From UBA2965 sp036526135 (GTDB lineage Bacteria; Pseudomonadota; Gammaproteobacteria; Pseudomonadales; Azotimanducaceae), in the NCBI GenBank assembly GCA_036526135.1, contig DATCZA010000023.1, positions 62,001 to 126,000 of the forward strand: 64,000 bases of DNA. Reading direction: 5' to 3'. The notes beneath the pieces were generated by a model. It had not been told where the DNA came from. It was given only the letters and a program-made list of their open reading frames with translations, and made no database searches. The position numbers were made by a program, and so were the translations under genes. Each line of letters starts with the position of its first letter. Within the stretch, counting starts at the first letter, position 1. Of the stretch, positions 34,281 to 42,761 are shown in pieces.

Positions 34281-35831
34281 TCACTCACCCTCCCAGGTCA
34301 CCGACCGGTAGCTCAGTGCTTCCGCAACATGCGGTGGCCCCACGTCTACATGCCCCTCGATGTCCGCCACGGTTCTCGCCACTTTGAGCACGCGGTGGAA
34401 TCCCCTGGCGGATAGCTGAAAGCGGTCCACCGCATTGGCCAGCAGCCGTCGGCTCTCCGTGCTCAATCTGGTCAGCCTGGTGGCGTCGGCCCCCGTGAGA
34501 TCCACGTTGAGCCGCCCCTGGCGCGACAGCTGGACGCGGCGGGCGCCTGCGATGGCGGCCTTCGTCTGATCAACGCCGCTGCTGGAGTCTCGGGCTCCCG
34601 CCAGCAGCAGCGCCTTTGGTATCGGGGGCACTGCCACGTGGAGATCGATGCGGTCCAGCAGGGGGCCGGAGATGCGGGCCCGATATCTGCGCACCTGCTC
34701 CGGCGTGCACCGGCAGGCGGATTCGCTGCAGACCCGACCCGCCGGGCAGGGATTCATGGCGGCGACGAGCTGAAAGCTCGCCGGAAAACGGGCCCGGTAG
34801 CGGGCTCGGGCGATGGTGATCGAGCGGGTCTCGAGCGGCTCGCGCAGCACCTCCAGCACGCTGGGTTTGAACAGGGGCAACTCGTCTAAGAACAGCACGC
34901 CTCGATGTGCCAGAGAGATCTCGCCCGGCTGAGGGTGTCCGCCCCCGCCGACCAGCGCAGGGCCGGAAGCCGTGTGGTGCGGGTCTCTGAATGGGGGTAC
35001 GAACGGATATTCCAGGGGTAGTCCCGCCGCTGAGTAGACCAGCGCGGCTTCGCGGGCTTCGGCCTCCGTCAGCGCGGGCAGCAGGCCGGCCAGCCTGCGC
35101 GCCAGCATCGTCTTGCCGGTTCCCGGAGGCCCCGTCATGAGCAGGTGATGCCCGCCGGCAGCGGCGACGGCCAGCGCTCGCTTTGCGCCGGGCTGCCCGA
35201 TCACCTCTGCCAGGGAGCGGCTCTCCCGTTCAGCGTTCGCGGCGGGCTTGGCGGATGGTGCGGCCGCGGGCCGGTAGCCTGGCTCCCGCAGCAGACGCAC
35301 CACCTCGCGTAGGTGGGCGAGAGGAACCACCCGGCCGGGGGGCGCCATGGCAAGCTCTCCGGCATTGGCCGACGGCAGCACCAGGCGCCGCTCGTGGACT
35401 TCCGTTGCGGATGCGAGTGCGGCGCACAGGCAGCCCCGGATGGGGCGCAGCTCGCCGGAAAGCCCCAGCTCGCCCAGAAACTCGAATCCCTCCAGAACCC
35501 GGTGGGGCAGCTGGCCGGTGGCCGCCAGGATGCTGACCGCGATGGCCAGATCCAGCCTGGCGCCTTCCTTGGCCAGATCGGCGGGCGCTAAATTCACCAC
35601 CACCTTTCCGTTGGGAAACGACAGCCCGCAGTTGTCAATGGCGCTCTTGACCCGGTCGCGGGATTCTCTGACCGCGGTTTCGGGGAGCCCGACCAGGGTG
35701 AATGCGGGGAGGCCGCCGGGAAGATGTGTCTCCACCGTAACCGCAGGCGTGTCCATGCCGGCCTGGGCGCGGGTACGGGTCAGGCTTTTCTCGGTGGCCG
35801 ACTTGAGCGTATGGCCGTCCGGATCGTTCAC
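34281..35831 (-). CDS. comM: ComM-type AAA+ ATPase (YifB, Mg-chelatase-like)
   Basis: 516 residues: N-terminal Lon-type/ChlI domain (HLPGGLPAFTLVGLPETAVRE), central AAA+ with Walker A GPPGTGKTM and Walker B-like GVLFLDELP, a zinc-like cysteine pair region (NPCPAGRVCSESACRCTPEQ), and a C-terminal Mg-chelatase domain. ComM is a branch-migrating helicase that helps incorporate transformed DNA. The start ATG 35831 leaves an N-terminus ten or so residues longer than usual, so an internal start is possible. It lies 10 bp downstream of ubiK. Confidence 0.93.
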   Translation of the reverse strand: MNDPDGHTLKSATEKSLTRTRAQAGMDTPAVTVETHLPGGLPAFTLVGLPETAVRESRDRVKSAIDNCGLSFPNGKVVVNLAPADLAKEGARLDLAIAVSILAATGQLPHRVLEGFEFLGELGLSGELRPIRGCLCAALASATEVHERRLVLPSANAGELAMAPPGRVVPLAHLREVVRLLREPGYRPAAAPSAKPAANAERESRSLAEVIGQPGAKRALAVAAAGGHHLLMTGPPGTGKTMLARRLAGLLPALTEAEAREAALVYSAAGLPLEYPFVPPFRDPHHTASGPALVGGGGHPQPGEISLAHRGVLFLDELPLFKPSVLEVLREPLETRSITIARARYRARFPASFQLVAAMNPCPAGRVCSESACRCTPEQVRRYRARISGPLLDRIDLHVAVPPIPKALLLAGARDSSSGVDQTKAAIAGARRVQLSRQGRLNVDLTGADATRLTRLSTESRRLLANAVDRFQLSARGFHRVLKVARTVADIEGHVDVGPPHVAEALSYRSVTWEGE

Positions 35832-35841
35832 CCCGATCGGA

Positions 35842-36132
35842 TCAGGAATCTGCTTCCAGGGCAGCGACCCGGCGCTCTAAGTCACGGGTGGTTTCGGTCA
35901 GCCTGTCCAGAGCGGCCAGGTGGGCGTCGAGCTCGTGCCGGGGAACGAGATCCACCTCGGCAAGGCCGCGCTGCAGCGCGGAGCGGGCCTGGTCCAGGAC
36001 CAGGCGCAGGCTGTCGGGCGGCACGAGGGATGCCAGCTGCTCGGTGAGGCGCTCGATGAACGTTCCCACCACGTCCTCGTTGCCGGGTGAGTGGTTTCTG
36101 GCTGAGTGCTCGGCCATTGCGCGTCCGCCCAT
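35842..36132 (-). CDS. ubiK: ubiquinone biosynthesis accessory factor UbiK (YqiC/BMFP family)
   Basis: 96 residues (or 91 from the in-frame ATG at 36117). The pattern VLDQARSALQRGLAEVDLVP, R..H..E..D and a C-terminal coiled coil ERRVAALEA match the membrane fusogenic/UbiK family of about 85-95 residues. UbiK helps the aerobic ubiquinone complex. As in pseudomonads it sits beside comM and next to glnK-amtB. It is divergent from the torF promoter region. Confidence 0.85.
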   Translation of the reverse strand: MGGRAMAEHSARNHSPGNEDVVGTFIERLTEQLASLVPPDSLRLVLDQARSALQRGLAEVDLVPRHELDAHLAALDRLTETTRDLERRVAALEADS

Positions 36133-36243
36133 TGGTTTGGATGACGACGATGGTACTCACAGCTGCCGTCGCCGGTCGACTGGGGAATCCTCGCCCAGGC
36201 GTAAGCCACCGACCCGGGCCGGTGCAGGCCGGCTCTGAACTGG

Positions 36244-36260
36244 CGCGCTACTTTGGTGCA
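36244..36260. promoter_or_regulatory. NtrC-like enhancer site 1
   Basis: The 17-mer ending TTTGGTGCA matches the NtrC consensus TGCACC-N5-TGGTGCA in the whole right half and at three of six positions in the left half. Its centre is about 139 bp upstream of the predicted sigma54 start, the normal distance for an enhancer. Confidence 0.6.
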
Positions 36261-36262
36261 GA

Positions 36263-36279
36263 TGCCTTATTTCGGTGCA
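36263..36279. promoter_or_regulatory. NtrC-like enhancer site 2
   Basis: TGCCTTATTTCGGTGCA keeps TGC on the left and GGTGCA on the right of the NtrC consensus. It is centred 19 bp from site 1, about two helical turns, so two NtrC dimers could sit on the same face. Confidence 0.55.
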
Positions 36280-36332
36280 ACAGCCCGGCTCGGAAGCCGG
36301 TTATCTCCTGCCGGTCCAGCCAAGCATTCCTT

Positions 36333-36345
36333 CAACCAGCTGATT
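36333..36345 (-). promoter_or_regulatory. IHF-like binding site
   Basis: On the minus strand AATCAGCTGGTTG fits the IHF consensus WATCAR-N4-TTR at every defined position. It lies between the NtrC-like sites and the sigma54 promoter and is next to an AT-rich tract (36341-36360), as expected for a bend that lets NtrC touch the polymerase. Confidence 0.6.
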
Positions 36346-36364
36346 TTTATGAAGAAAAATCTGG

Positions 36365-36380
36365 TGGCACGGAAAATGCT
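36365..36380 (+). promoter_or_regulatory. sigma54 (RpoN) promoter
   Basis: TGGCACGGAAAATGCT matches the consensus TGGCACG-N4-TTGCW at all but one defined position; GG (36366-36367) and GC (36378-36379) are exactly 10 bp apart. The predicted transcript starts near 36391. Confidence 0.85.
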
Positions 36381-36490
36381 CCTTTGAGCGCGTCCCGTCA
36401 GTTCTGCCGCCCTGCGGTGGGCAGAAAAGGGGGGAGCGATCACCCGGTCGCGACACAAGGTTTTTAGAGCAAGAGCACAGAGGTTTACTC

Positions 36491-37240
36491 ATGAAAAAGA
36501 TCATTACCCCGGTTGTGGCGGGAATCCTCCTCTTCGCAGCGGGTGCCAGCGCGCCAGCCGCCGCCGAAGGACCGGAGTTCTCCGGCAACATCGCATACCT
36601 GACCGACTACCGCTTCCGCGGTATCTCCCAGGGAGATCGGTCCCAGGCCCTGCAGGGCGGCTTCGACATCGAGCTGGACAACGGCCTCTACGCGGGAACC
36701 TGGGCGTCCAACGTCGGCTTCACGGAATGCTGCGGCTCCGCGGGACTCGAGCTGAACTACTATGCTGGTTTTGCCGGTGCGTTCAGCGAGGAAGTCGATT
36801 ACGACGTCGGGTTCCTCTGGTACAACTATCCCGAGGACGACGCGGACCCGGACCTCGACTACTACGAGCTTTACGGCAGCGTCAGTGCCTTCGGCGGCAC
36901 GTTCGGGGCTGCCTTCTCTCCCGACTACTTCGCCGAGACCGGCGACTTCTGGTACCTCTACGGCGACTACAGCTTCGGCGTCGCCGAGAACTTGAGCATC
37001 GATCTGCACGTGGGCTTCAACCTCTTCGAGGACGAGGAATCCTTCGCAGCGTTCATCGGGCCTGAAGACGGCGATGCCGGAGACAACTACATCGACTACA
37101 GCATCGGCGTGTCCACGTCGGCGCTGGGTCTCGACTTCGGCCTCTCTTTCATCGGCACGGACCTCAAGAAGAGCGAGTGCTTCGGCGGCACCAAGCTGTG
37201 CGACGACACCGTCGTGCTCTCGGTATCTAAAAGCCTGTAA
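36491..37240 (+). CDS. TorF-family putative porin (Gcw_chp)
   Basis: 249 residues: signal peptide (MKKIITPVVAGILLFAAGAS, cleavage after the AAA at about residue 24-26), then alternating aromatic/acidic beta strands starting GNIAYLTDYRFRGISQG, the hallmark of the Gcw_chp/TorF family. Two Cys pairs (ECCGS and ECFGG...LC) are present. It is predicted to be an outer-membrane barrel. Members often lie beside glnK-amtB, suggesting a nitrogen-compound channel; the cargo is not established. The sigma54 promoter lies 110 bp upstream, so it is probably induced in nitrogen shortage. It may be read through to glnK (128 bp). Confidence 0.88.
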   Translation: MKKIITPVVAGILLFAAGASAPAAAEGPEFSGNIAYLTDYRFRGISQGDRSQALQGGFDIELDNGLYAGTWASNVGFTECCGSAGLELNYYAGFAGAFSEEVDYDVGFLWYNYPEDDADPDLDYYELYGSVSAFGGTFGAAFSPDYFAETGDFWYLYGDYSFGVAENLSIDLHVGFNLFEDEESFAAFIGPEDGDAGDNYIDYSIGVSTSALGLDFGLSFIGTDLKKSECFGGTKLCDDTVVLSVSKSL

Positions 37241-37263
37241 TTGAGAGAGAATCCGGGGTGCAC

Positions 37264-37285
37264 AGATCTTCCACAAAGATCTTCC
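37264..37285 (+). repeat. 9-bp direct repeat between porin and glnK
   Basis: AGATCTTCC occurs at 37264-37272 and 37277-37285, a 13-bp period, and the second copy is part of the palindrome AAGATCTT. It may be a protein site or a mild structure in the leader; no terminator is seen here. Confidence 0.35.
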
Positions 37286-37368
37286 CAGAGCAGTCCGCGT
37301 CAGCGGGCTGCGCTCGGGGAGAGCGTGCACCTTAGAAACCGAAAACGGGTTCAACGGGAGAACAAAAC

Positions 37369-37707
37369 ATGAAACTGGTAACAGCCATCATCAAGCCCTT
37401 CAAACTCGATGATGTACGGGAGGCGCTCTCGGATATCGGAGTGCAGGGGATGACGGTCACTGAAGTGAAAGGGTTCGGTCGCCAGAAAGGGCACACCGAA
37501 CTCTATCGGGGGGCGGAGTACGTGGTCGACTTCCTGCCCAAGGTGAAGATCGAGATCGCCATCGACGACGGGCTCTTAGAGCAATGCCTGGAGACCATCA
37601 CCAAATCGGCCAACACCGGCAAGGTGGGCGACGGCAAGATATTCGTTTCCTCGCTCGAAGACGTCGTGCGGATCCGCACGGGAGAGACGGGGGCCGAGGC
37701 GGTCTGA
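37369..37707 (+). CDS. glnK: nitrogen regulatory protein P-II (GlnK)
   Basis: 112 residues, standard P-II length. The uridylylation Tyr51 is in RGAEYVVDF of the T-loop; the B- and C-loops TGKVGDGKIF and RIRTGETG are intact. GlnK senses glutamine/2-oxoglutarate and, when unmodified, plugs AmtB. A GGAG sequence before ATG 37369 is present. It is 41 bp upstream of amtB, the universal pairing. By position it belongs to the sigma54/NtrC transcript starting upstream of the porin, unless a second promoter exists in the 128-bp gap. Confidence 0.97.
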   Translation: MKLVTAIIKPFKLDDVREALSDIGVQGMTVTEVKGFGRQKGHTELYRGAEYVVDFLPKVKIEIAIDDGLLEQCLETITKSANTGKVGDGKIFVSSLEDVVRIRTGETGAEAV

Positions 37708-37748
37708 CGCCATGCGCTAGTCGCCTTTAAAAAAATTCGGAGAAGATT

Positions 37749-39002
37749 GTGGAAGATCTGTTGACTCAAACTAATTACGCCCTGGACACCTTTTATTTTC
37801 TGGTGATGGGTGCGCTCGTCATGTTCATGGCGCCCGGTTTCGCGATGCTCGAGGCCGGACTGGTACGGTCCAAGAACACGGCGGAAATCCTTCTGAAGAA
37901 CGTCGCCCTGTTCGGCATCGCGTGCATCATGTACCTGATCTGCGGGTACTACATCATGTACGTCGGCGCCGTCGAGGGGGGGATCCTGCCCGACTTCGGC
38001 CTGTGGATCGGTGCGGAGAACACGGTGGATGAAACCCTGGCCTCGGGAGGCGACGTCTACTACTCGGCGCGCTCCGACTACTTCTTCCAGGTGGTTTTCG
38101 TGGCTACCGCAATGTCCATCGTCTCGGGGGCAGTCGCCGAGCGCATGAAGCTATGGGCCTTCCTGGCCTTTGCGGTGGTCATGACGGGCCTGATTTACCC
38201 GCTGCAGGGCATGTGGACCTGGGGCGGCGGCTGGATCTCCACGGCCGGCTACTCGGACTTCGCCGGGTCCGGCATCGTGCACATGTGCGGCGCGGCGGCA
38301 GCGCTGGCCGGGGTCTTGCTGCTCGGGCCAAGAAAGGGCAAGTACAACAAGGACGGGTCGGTGAACGCGCTGCCCGGCGCCAACCTGCCCCTGGCGACCC
38401 TCGGGATGTTCATCCTCTGGTTCGGCTGGTTCGGATTCAACGGCGGCTCGGAGCTCAAGACGTCGAACATCGACGAGGCGAACGCGGTGGCCCAGGTGTT
38501 CGTCAACACCAACATAGCTGCCTGCGGCGGCTTGGTTGCCGCGCTGCTGACCGCCAAGATGCTCTTCGGGAAGGCCGATCTGACCATGGCTCTGAACGGG
38601 GCGCTGGCCGGTCTCGTGGCCATCACGGCGGATCCGCTCTCGCCCATCGCTCAGTGGGCGATGATCATCGGCGCCGTCGGCGGGGTTCTAGTGGTGTTTT
38701 CCATCGTGACGCTCGACAAGCTGAAGATAGACGACCCGGTAGGTGCCATCTCGGTCCACGGCGTGGTCGGTATCTGGGGCATCCTCGCCGTGGTCTTCAA
38801 CAACGGCGACGCCACCATTGGTGGCCAGCTGATCGGCATCGCCGGAATATTCGCCTGGACCTTCGTCGCAGCGCTCGTCGTCTGGGGGATCCTGAAGGCC
38901 ACCATGGGCATTCGGGTCTCGGAAGAGGAAGAGTACGAAGGCGTCGACCTTTCGGAGTGCGGTCTGGAGGCCTATCCGGAGTTCGCCAAGGTCTCCTCCT
39001 GA
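37749..39002 (+). CDS. amtB: ammonium transporter AmtB
   Basis: 417 residues with eleven or so membrane spans. The Amt core is clear: SGIVHMCGAAAALAG and AISVHGVVGIWG carry the twin pore histidines, and the N-terminal FMAPGFAMLEAGLVRSKN is the family opening. It lets ammonium/ammonia into the cytoplasm. The start is GTG 37749. The N-terminus lacks an obvious cleaved signal. It is in the same transcript as glnK and is followed by a strong terminator. Confidence 0.97.
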   Translation: MEDLLTQTNYALDTFYFLVMGALVMFMAPGFAMLEAGLVRSKNTAEILLKNVALFGIACIMYLICGYYIMYVGAVEGGILPDFGLWIGAENTVDETLASGGDVYYSARSDYFFQVVFVATAMSIVSGAVAERMKLWAFLAFAVVMTGLIYPLQGMWTWGGGWISTAGYSDFAGSGIVHMCGAAAALAGVLLLGPRKGKYNKDGSVNALPGANLPLATLGMFILWFGWFGFNGGSELKTSNIDEANAVAQVFVNTNIAACGGLVAALLTAKMLFGKADLTMALNGALAGLVAITADPLSPIAQWAMIIGAVGGVLVVFSIVTLDKLKIDDPVGAISVHGVVGIWGILAVVFNNGDATIGGQLIGIAGIFAWTFVAALVVWGILKATMGIRVSEEEEYEGVDLSECGLEAYPEFAKVSS

Positions 39003-39031
39003 GCTTCGCCCCAGCGGGGCGGACGGCAACG

Positions 39032-39062
39032 AACGCCGGCCACATTCGTGGCCGGCGTTTTC
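39032..39062 (+). terminator. intrinsic terminator after amtB
   Basis: A perfect 12-bp stem (AACGCCGGCCAC pairing with GTGGCCGGCGTT) closes a 4-nt loop ATTC and is followed by T residues. It ends the porin-glnK-amtB transcript 30 bp after amtB. Confidence 0.92.
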
Positions 39063-39106
39063 GTCTGTAACGGGTACAATGCCCAATTTTTCAGGCACCC
39101 GTCCCC

Positions 39107-40468
39107 ATGCGATACGTCAGCACCCGCGGCGAGACTGCAAGCCTCGGATTCACCGATGCCGTTCTGACCGGTCTGGCCCCGGATGGCGGCCTGCTGGTGC
39201 CGGAGCACGTGCCCCAGGTGAGCGCCCGGCTGGATGCGTGGGCCGATCTGTCCTTCACCGATCTCGCCTGCGAGATCATCCCGCTTTTCGTCGACGACAT
39301 GTCGCGCCAAGATCTGAACGTCCTGATCCGTCAGGCATACGCCTGCTTCGACCACGACGAGGTGGTTCCGTTCGTCCGGCTGGGAGATCTGGAGGTGCTG
39401 GAGCTCTTTCACGGGCCTACCCTGGCCTTCAAGGACATCGCTCTGCAGCTTCTCGGCCGTCTCTTCGAGCACATCCTCTCGGCCCGCGGCCGGCATCTGA
39501 ACATTCTCGGTGCGACCAGCGGCGATACCGGCAGCGCGGCCATCGCCGGCGTTCGCGGGCTGCCCGACATAGACATCTTCGTCATGTATCCCCACGGGCG
39601 TATCAGCCCGCTGCAGGAGCTGCAGATGACCACGGTGCTGGACGACAACGTCCATTGCCTTTCGGTGGACGGCAGCTTCGACGACTGCCAGACGCTCATG
39701 AAAACCGTCTTCGCGGATCTGGCATTCAAGGAACGTTACGCGCTGGGCGCCGTCAACTCCGTGAACTGGGCGAGAGTGCTGGCGCAGATCGTCTACTACG
39801 GCTACGCGAGCCTGAAGCGGGGCATGGAGTTTCCCGTCTCCTTCTGCGTGCCCACCGGAAACTTCGGCAACGTCTTCGCGGGCTACCTGGCCAAGCGCAT
39901 GGGATTTCCCATCGAACGGCTGATTCTGGCAACCAACGAGAACGACATCCTCGCCGTGTTCTTCGAAACGGGCACCTACCAGCGAGGCGACGTGCGATTT
40001 ACCGTGACGCCCGCCATGGACATTCAGGTGGCCAGCAATTTCGAGCGGTTCCTTTACTACCACATGGGCGAGGACAGCCGACCGCTGAGGGCGTTCATGA
40101 CCGAGTTCGCCGAAACCGGTCGTGCGGTTGCCGCGATACCCGGCGACGACGACTTCGTGGCCACCGCAGTCTCTGTGGCCGAGACCGTCGAAGCGATCCG
40201 CGCCACCTACTCGGAGTTCGGCTACGTAGCCGATCCGCACACGGCCGTCGGCATCGCTGCTGCCGGCCGCTTCCCGGCCGAAGGCGCGAAGATCTGCCTT
40301 GCCACCGCGCACCCGGCCAAGTTCCCGGAAACGGTCAATGGGGCGGTGGGTGCCGAGGTCGCCGTGCACCCGGCCCTGGAGGCCCTGTCGGGACTCGAGT
40401 CGCGTACGACCCGGATTCCGGCCACCGTCGAGGCGGTCAAGGAGGCGATTCAGGCCAGCGCCCGCTGA
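39107..40468 (+). CDS. thrC: threonine synthase
   Basis: 453 residues, PLP fold type II. PLP-binding Lys is in GPTLAFKDIALQ (about residue 108), and LGATSGDTGSAA and VPTGNFGN bind the phosphate. It converts O-phosphohomoserine to threonine. A -10-like TACAAT lies at 39075-39080 just after the amtB terminator. The gene stands alone; hom, its usual neighbour, is outside. It converges with the HAD hydrolase (12 bp). Confidence 0.96.
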   Translation: MRYVSTRGETASLGFTDAVLTGLAPDGGLLVPEHVPQVSARLDAWADLSFTDLACEIIPLFVDDMSRQDLNVLIRQAYACFDHDEVVPFVRLGDLEVLELFHGPTLAFKDIALQLLGRLFEHILSARGRHLNILGATSGDTGSAAIAGVRGLPDIDIFVMYPHGRISPLQELQMTTVLDDNVHCLSVDGSFDDCQTLMKTVFADLAFKERYALGAVNSVNWARVLAQIVYYGYASLKRGMEFPVSFCVPTGNFGNVFAGYLAKRMGFPIERLILATNENDILAVFFETGTYQRGDVRFTVTPAMDIQVASNFERFLYYHMGEDSRPLRAFMTEFAETGRAVAAIPGDDDFVATAVSVAETVEAIRATYSEFGYVADPHTAVGIAAAGRFPAEGAKICLATAHPAKFPETVNGAVGAEVAVHPALEALSGLESRTTRIPATVEAVKEAIQASAR

Positions 40469-40480
40469 GGGCGATTCGGA

Positions 40481-41197
40481 TCAGCGGCCGCGCCCGGCGA
40501 TGCGGGATACGGCCGTGGGAATGTCGTGCACCCTTGCGACCTCGTCCGAGGGCTTCGGGGTCCCGGGCGGCAGCGCCTCGCCGCTCAGGTTGACCCAGAT
40601 GGTGTGCATGCCGAGCTGGGATGCGCCCTGGATATCGTCGACCGGGTGGTCGCCCACGTGGACCACCTGCTCGGGCTTCGCTCCCGTGTGCTCGAGGGCC
40701 GCATGAAACATGTCCGGCGCGGGCTTGCCGGCACCGACGCTGGCCGCGGAGTAACCGAAAGAAAAATAGCCGTCCAGCTTGAGCTTGGTGAAGTCGGCGT
40801 TGCCGTTGGTCAGAGCGCCGAGGACGTAGTGCTTGGCCAGGATGGCCAGGCTTTCCAGCGCACCCTCGAAGAACTCCACCTCGTGGCGCGCCTCGAAGAA
40901 CAGCTGAAAGGCCTGATGGGCGTATTCTCGGGCCAGCGCTTCCGGGTAGCCGCAGCGGCTGATGGCCTGGTAGAGAACCTCTTCGCGCAGTCGGGACAGG
41001 TCGTGTTTCAGATGGGGCTGCCTGTTCACTATTTCCGTGCGCAGCTCGAAGATCGTCTCCGGCGGAAAACGTTCGTGGAAGGCTGGAACGTGTGCGAGCA
41101 GCCACGTCCGCATGCGCTGCTCGGCGTTGATGATGACCCGATCCACATCCCACAGGGTGTTGTCGAGATCGAAGGTGATGACTTTCAGCTCGGGCAC
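40481..41197 (-). CDS. yigB: HAD-family hydrolase (YigB-like phosphatase)
   Basis: 238 residues. HAD motif I DLDNTLWD (residues 10-17), motif II LGALTNGN, motif III K in GAGKPAPDMF, and motif IV VGDHPVDDI. In E. coli YigB dephosphorylates FMN and lies downstream of xerC, as here (14 bp). It is the last gene of the lptM-lysA-dapF-DUF484-xerC operon. Substrate by analogy only. Confidence 0.88.
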   Translation of the reverse strand: MPELKVITFDLDNTLWDVDRVIINAEQRMRTWLLAHVPAFHERFPPETIFELRTEIVNRQPHLKHDLSRLREEVLYQAISRCGYPEALAREYAHQAFQLFFEARHEVEFFEGALESLAILAKHYVLGALTNGNADFTKLKLDGYFSFGYSAASVGAGKPAPDMFHAALEHTGAKPEQVVHVGDHPVDDIQGASQLGMHTIWVNLSGEALPPGTPKPSDEVARVHDIPTAVSRIAGRGR

Positions 41198-41211
41198 GAT
41201 CAGGGGCCTAA

Positions 41212-42090
41212 TCAGTCGTCCTGGGATTGCGCGCGGGGATGGGCGGCGTCGTACACCTTTGCCAGATGCTGGAAGTCCAGATGTGTGTAGATCTGGGTTG
41301 TTGAGATGTCGGCGTGGCCGAGAAGTTCCTGAACCGCCCGCAGGTCGCTGGACGACTCGAGCATGTGACTGGCAAAGCTGTGCCTGAGCATGTGCGGGTG
41401 CAGCTGGTTGCTGCCGAGCTGCTGGGTGGCCAGGCGCTTTAGGCGCAGCTGGACGGTTCGGGGGCTGATACGCCGCTCGCCCCGACCGGTGAACAGCGGC
41501 GCGTCGCCGGCGGGATGTCCCCGGGCTGCCAGCCAGTATTCGATGGCCGCGATGCAGTGCCCGCCCATGGGGACCTGCCTGACTTTGTTGCCTTTGCCGA
41601 CGACCCTCACGAACCCGGCGCTCAGGTCCATGTCGCCGACGTCGATGCCGACCAGCTCGGACAGGCGAATTCCGCTGCCGTAGAGCAGCTCGGCCATCGC
41701 GCGGTCACGTTTCTGAATCGGCGTTTTGGCCTCGAAGGCGAACAGCTGTGAGGCCTGATCCGTATCGAGCGTCTTGGGCAGCTTCATCCGGGTCTTTGGC
41801 GCTTTGATGCCGGCTGCGGGGTTGCTGGCGACCAGCTTGATCTTCTCCAGATAGCTGTAGAAGGAACGGATGCTCGACAGGGCGCGCTGGATGCTTCGCG
41901 GAGCCAGCCCTTCGGCGTGCAGCTTGGCAACGAACGTGCTCACGTGGTGTCCGCGGATCTCGGTCCAGGGCACCCTGGCCACCGCGCCCAGCCGTTCCAG
42001 ATCCCGCCGGTAGGCGGCCAGCGTGTTGGGTGAGTAGCGCTTCTCGACCCGCAGGTAGTCCTGGAACCGCTTGACGGCGGGATCGGTCAC
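41212..42090 (-). CDS. xerC: site-specific tyrosine recombinase XerC
   Basis: 292 residues. The tyrosine-recombinase catalytic set is complete: R142, K166, H233, R236 (HPHMLRH), H259 and nucleophile Y268. XerC with XerD resolves chromosome dimers at dif during division. The N-terminal SAM-like domain is whole. It overlaps DUF484 by 4 bp and precedes the HAD gene; this operon order is the standard gammaproteobacterial one, so this is the housekeeping recombinase and not a mobile-element integrase. Confidence 0.97.
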   Translation of the reverse strand: MTDPAVKRFQDYLRVEKRYSPNTLAAYRRDLERLGAVARVPWTEIRGHHVSTFVAKLHAEGLAPRSIQRALSSIRSFYSYLEKIKLVASNPAAGIKAPKTRMKLPKTLDTDQASQLFAFEAKTPIQKRDRAMAELLYGSGIRLSELVGIDVGDMDLSAGFVRVVGKGNKVRQVPMGGHCIAAIEYWLAARGHPAGDAPLFTGRGERRISPRTVQLRLKRLATQQLGSNQLHPHMLRHSFASHMLESSSDLRAVQELLGHADISTTQIYTHLDFQHLAKVYDAAHPRAQSQDD

Positions 42091-42761
42091 GGCGACAGGC
42101 GCTGGACCACCCGCGCGACCACCTCCGCGATGTAGGCGACGAACAGCGTATCCATGTCTGATTCGAAGTGAGCAGGATCGCGGCTGCCGATGGCGAGACA
42201 GCCGATCGCCTCGTTGAGCACCAGCGGTGCCAGCACCGCGCTGCCGCCCTCATCGTGATTCTCCGCGGGGAAAAGCACCTCGAGCTCGTCGGCGCGCAGG
42301 GTGACGCACGCGGGATCGATGCTTCTGGAGTAGCGCTCGTTGGGAAGTTCTTCGCCGTGGCCCCGCACGTGGTCCATGCGGATCTCCGAATTCCTCAGAT
42401 GGCAGCATACGAAGTCCGCATGGAAATCCACCAGCACGTAGGTCGCGAGCACCTCGTTCAGAGCGTGCCACGTGTCCACGTGGAGCAGCTCCAGCGTCAG
42501 GGAACGCGTCTTCTCGAACAACGTCTCGTTGGCCTTGGCCGCCTGAACGAGCTCGTTCATCCGGCGCCGCATCGCCATGTTGCGTTCGCGAAGGATGGCT
42601 ACCTGACGCTCGATCAGCGAGACCGCGCCGCCCGTGTCGTGGGGCAGGTTGAGCTCGGAAAGCAGCTTCGAGTGCCGCTGGAAGAAGTCGGGGTCGAGTC
42701 GCAGGTAAGAAATGACGTCTTTGTCGGTAAGCCTCGTCGGCTCGTCCTGGGCCGCGGTCAT
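42087..42761 (-). CDS. DUF484 family protein
   Basis: 224 residues: an N-terminal helical segment (DVISYLRLDPDFFQRHSKLL), a coiled coil (ERQVAILRERNMAMRRRMNE) and a GAF-like C-terminal domain. DUF484 proteins sit between dapF and xerC in many gammaproteobacteria; their function is not established. It overlaps both neighbours by 4 bp. Confidence 0.92.
   Translation of the reverse strand: MTAAQDEPTRLTDKDVISYLRLDPDFFQRHSKLLSELNLPHDTGGAVSLIERQVAILRERNMAMRRRMNELVQAAKANETLFEKTRSLTLELLHVDTWHALNEVLATYVLVDFHADFVCCHLRNSEIRMDHVRGHGEELPNERYSRSIDPACVTLRADELEVLFPAENHDEGGSAVLAPLVLNEAIGCLAIGSRDPAHFESDMDTLFVAYIAEVVARVVQRLSP

Larger units (their letters stand above)
36133..36490 (+). promoter_or_regulatory. 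regulatory region upstream of torF-glnK-amtB (no gene)
   Basis: The 358 bp between ubiK and the TorF-type porin hold no convincing gene. They carry two NtrC-like sites, an IHF-like site, a sigma54 promoter (each listed separately) and a small hairpin, CCGGCT at 36285-36290 pairing with AGCCGG at 36295-36300. The predicted sigma54 start leaves a leader of about 100 nt before the porin ATG. Confidence 0.8.

Noticed and set aside
41212..42090. Integrase of a mobile element
   Set aside because: Sequence and operon place it as housekeeping XerC; no att repeats or cargo genes nearby.
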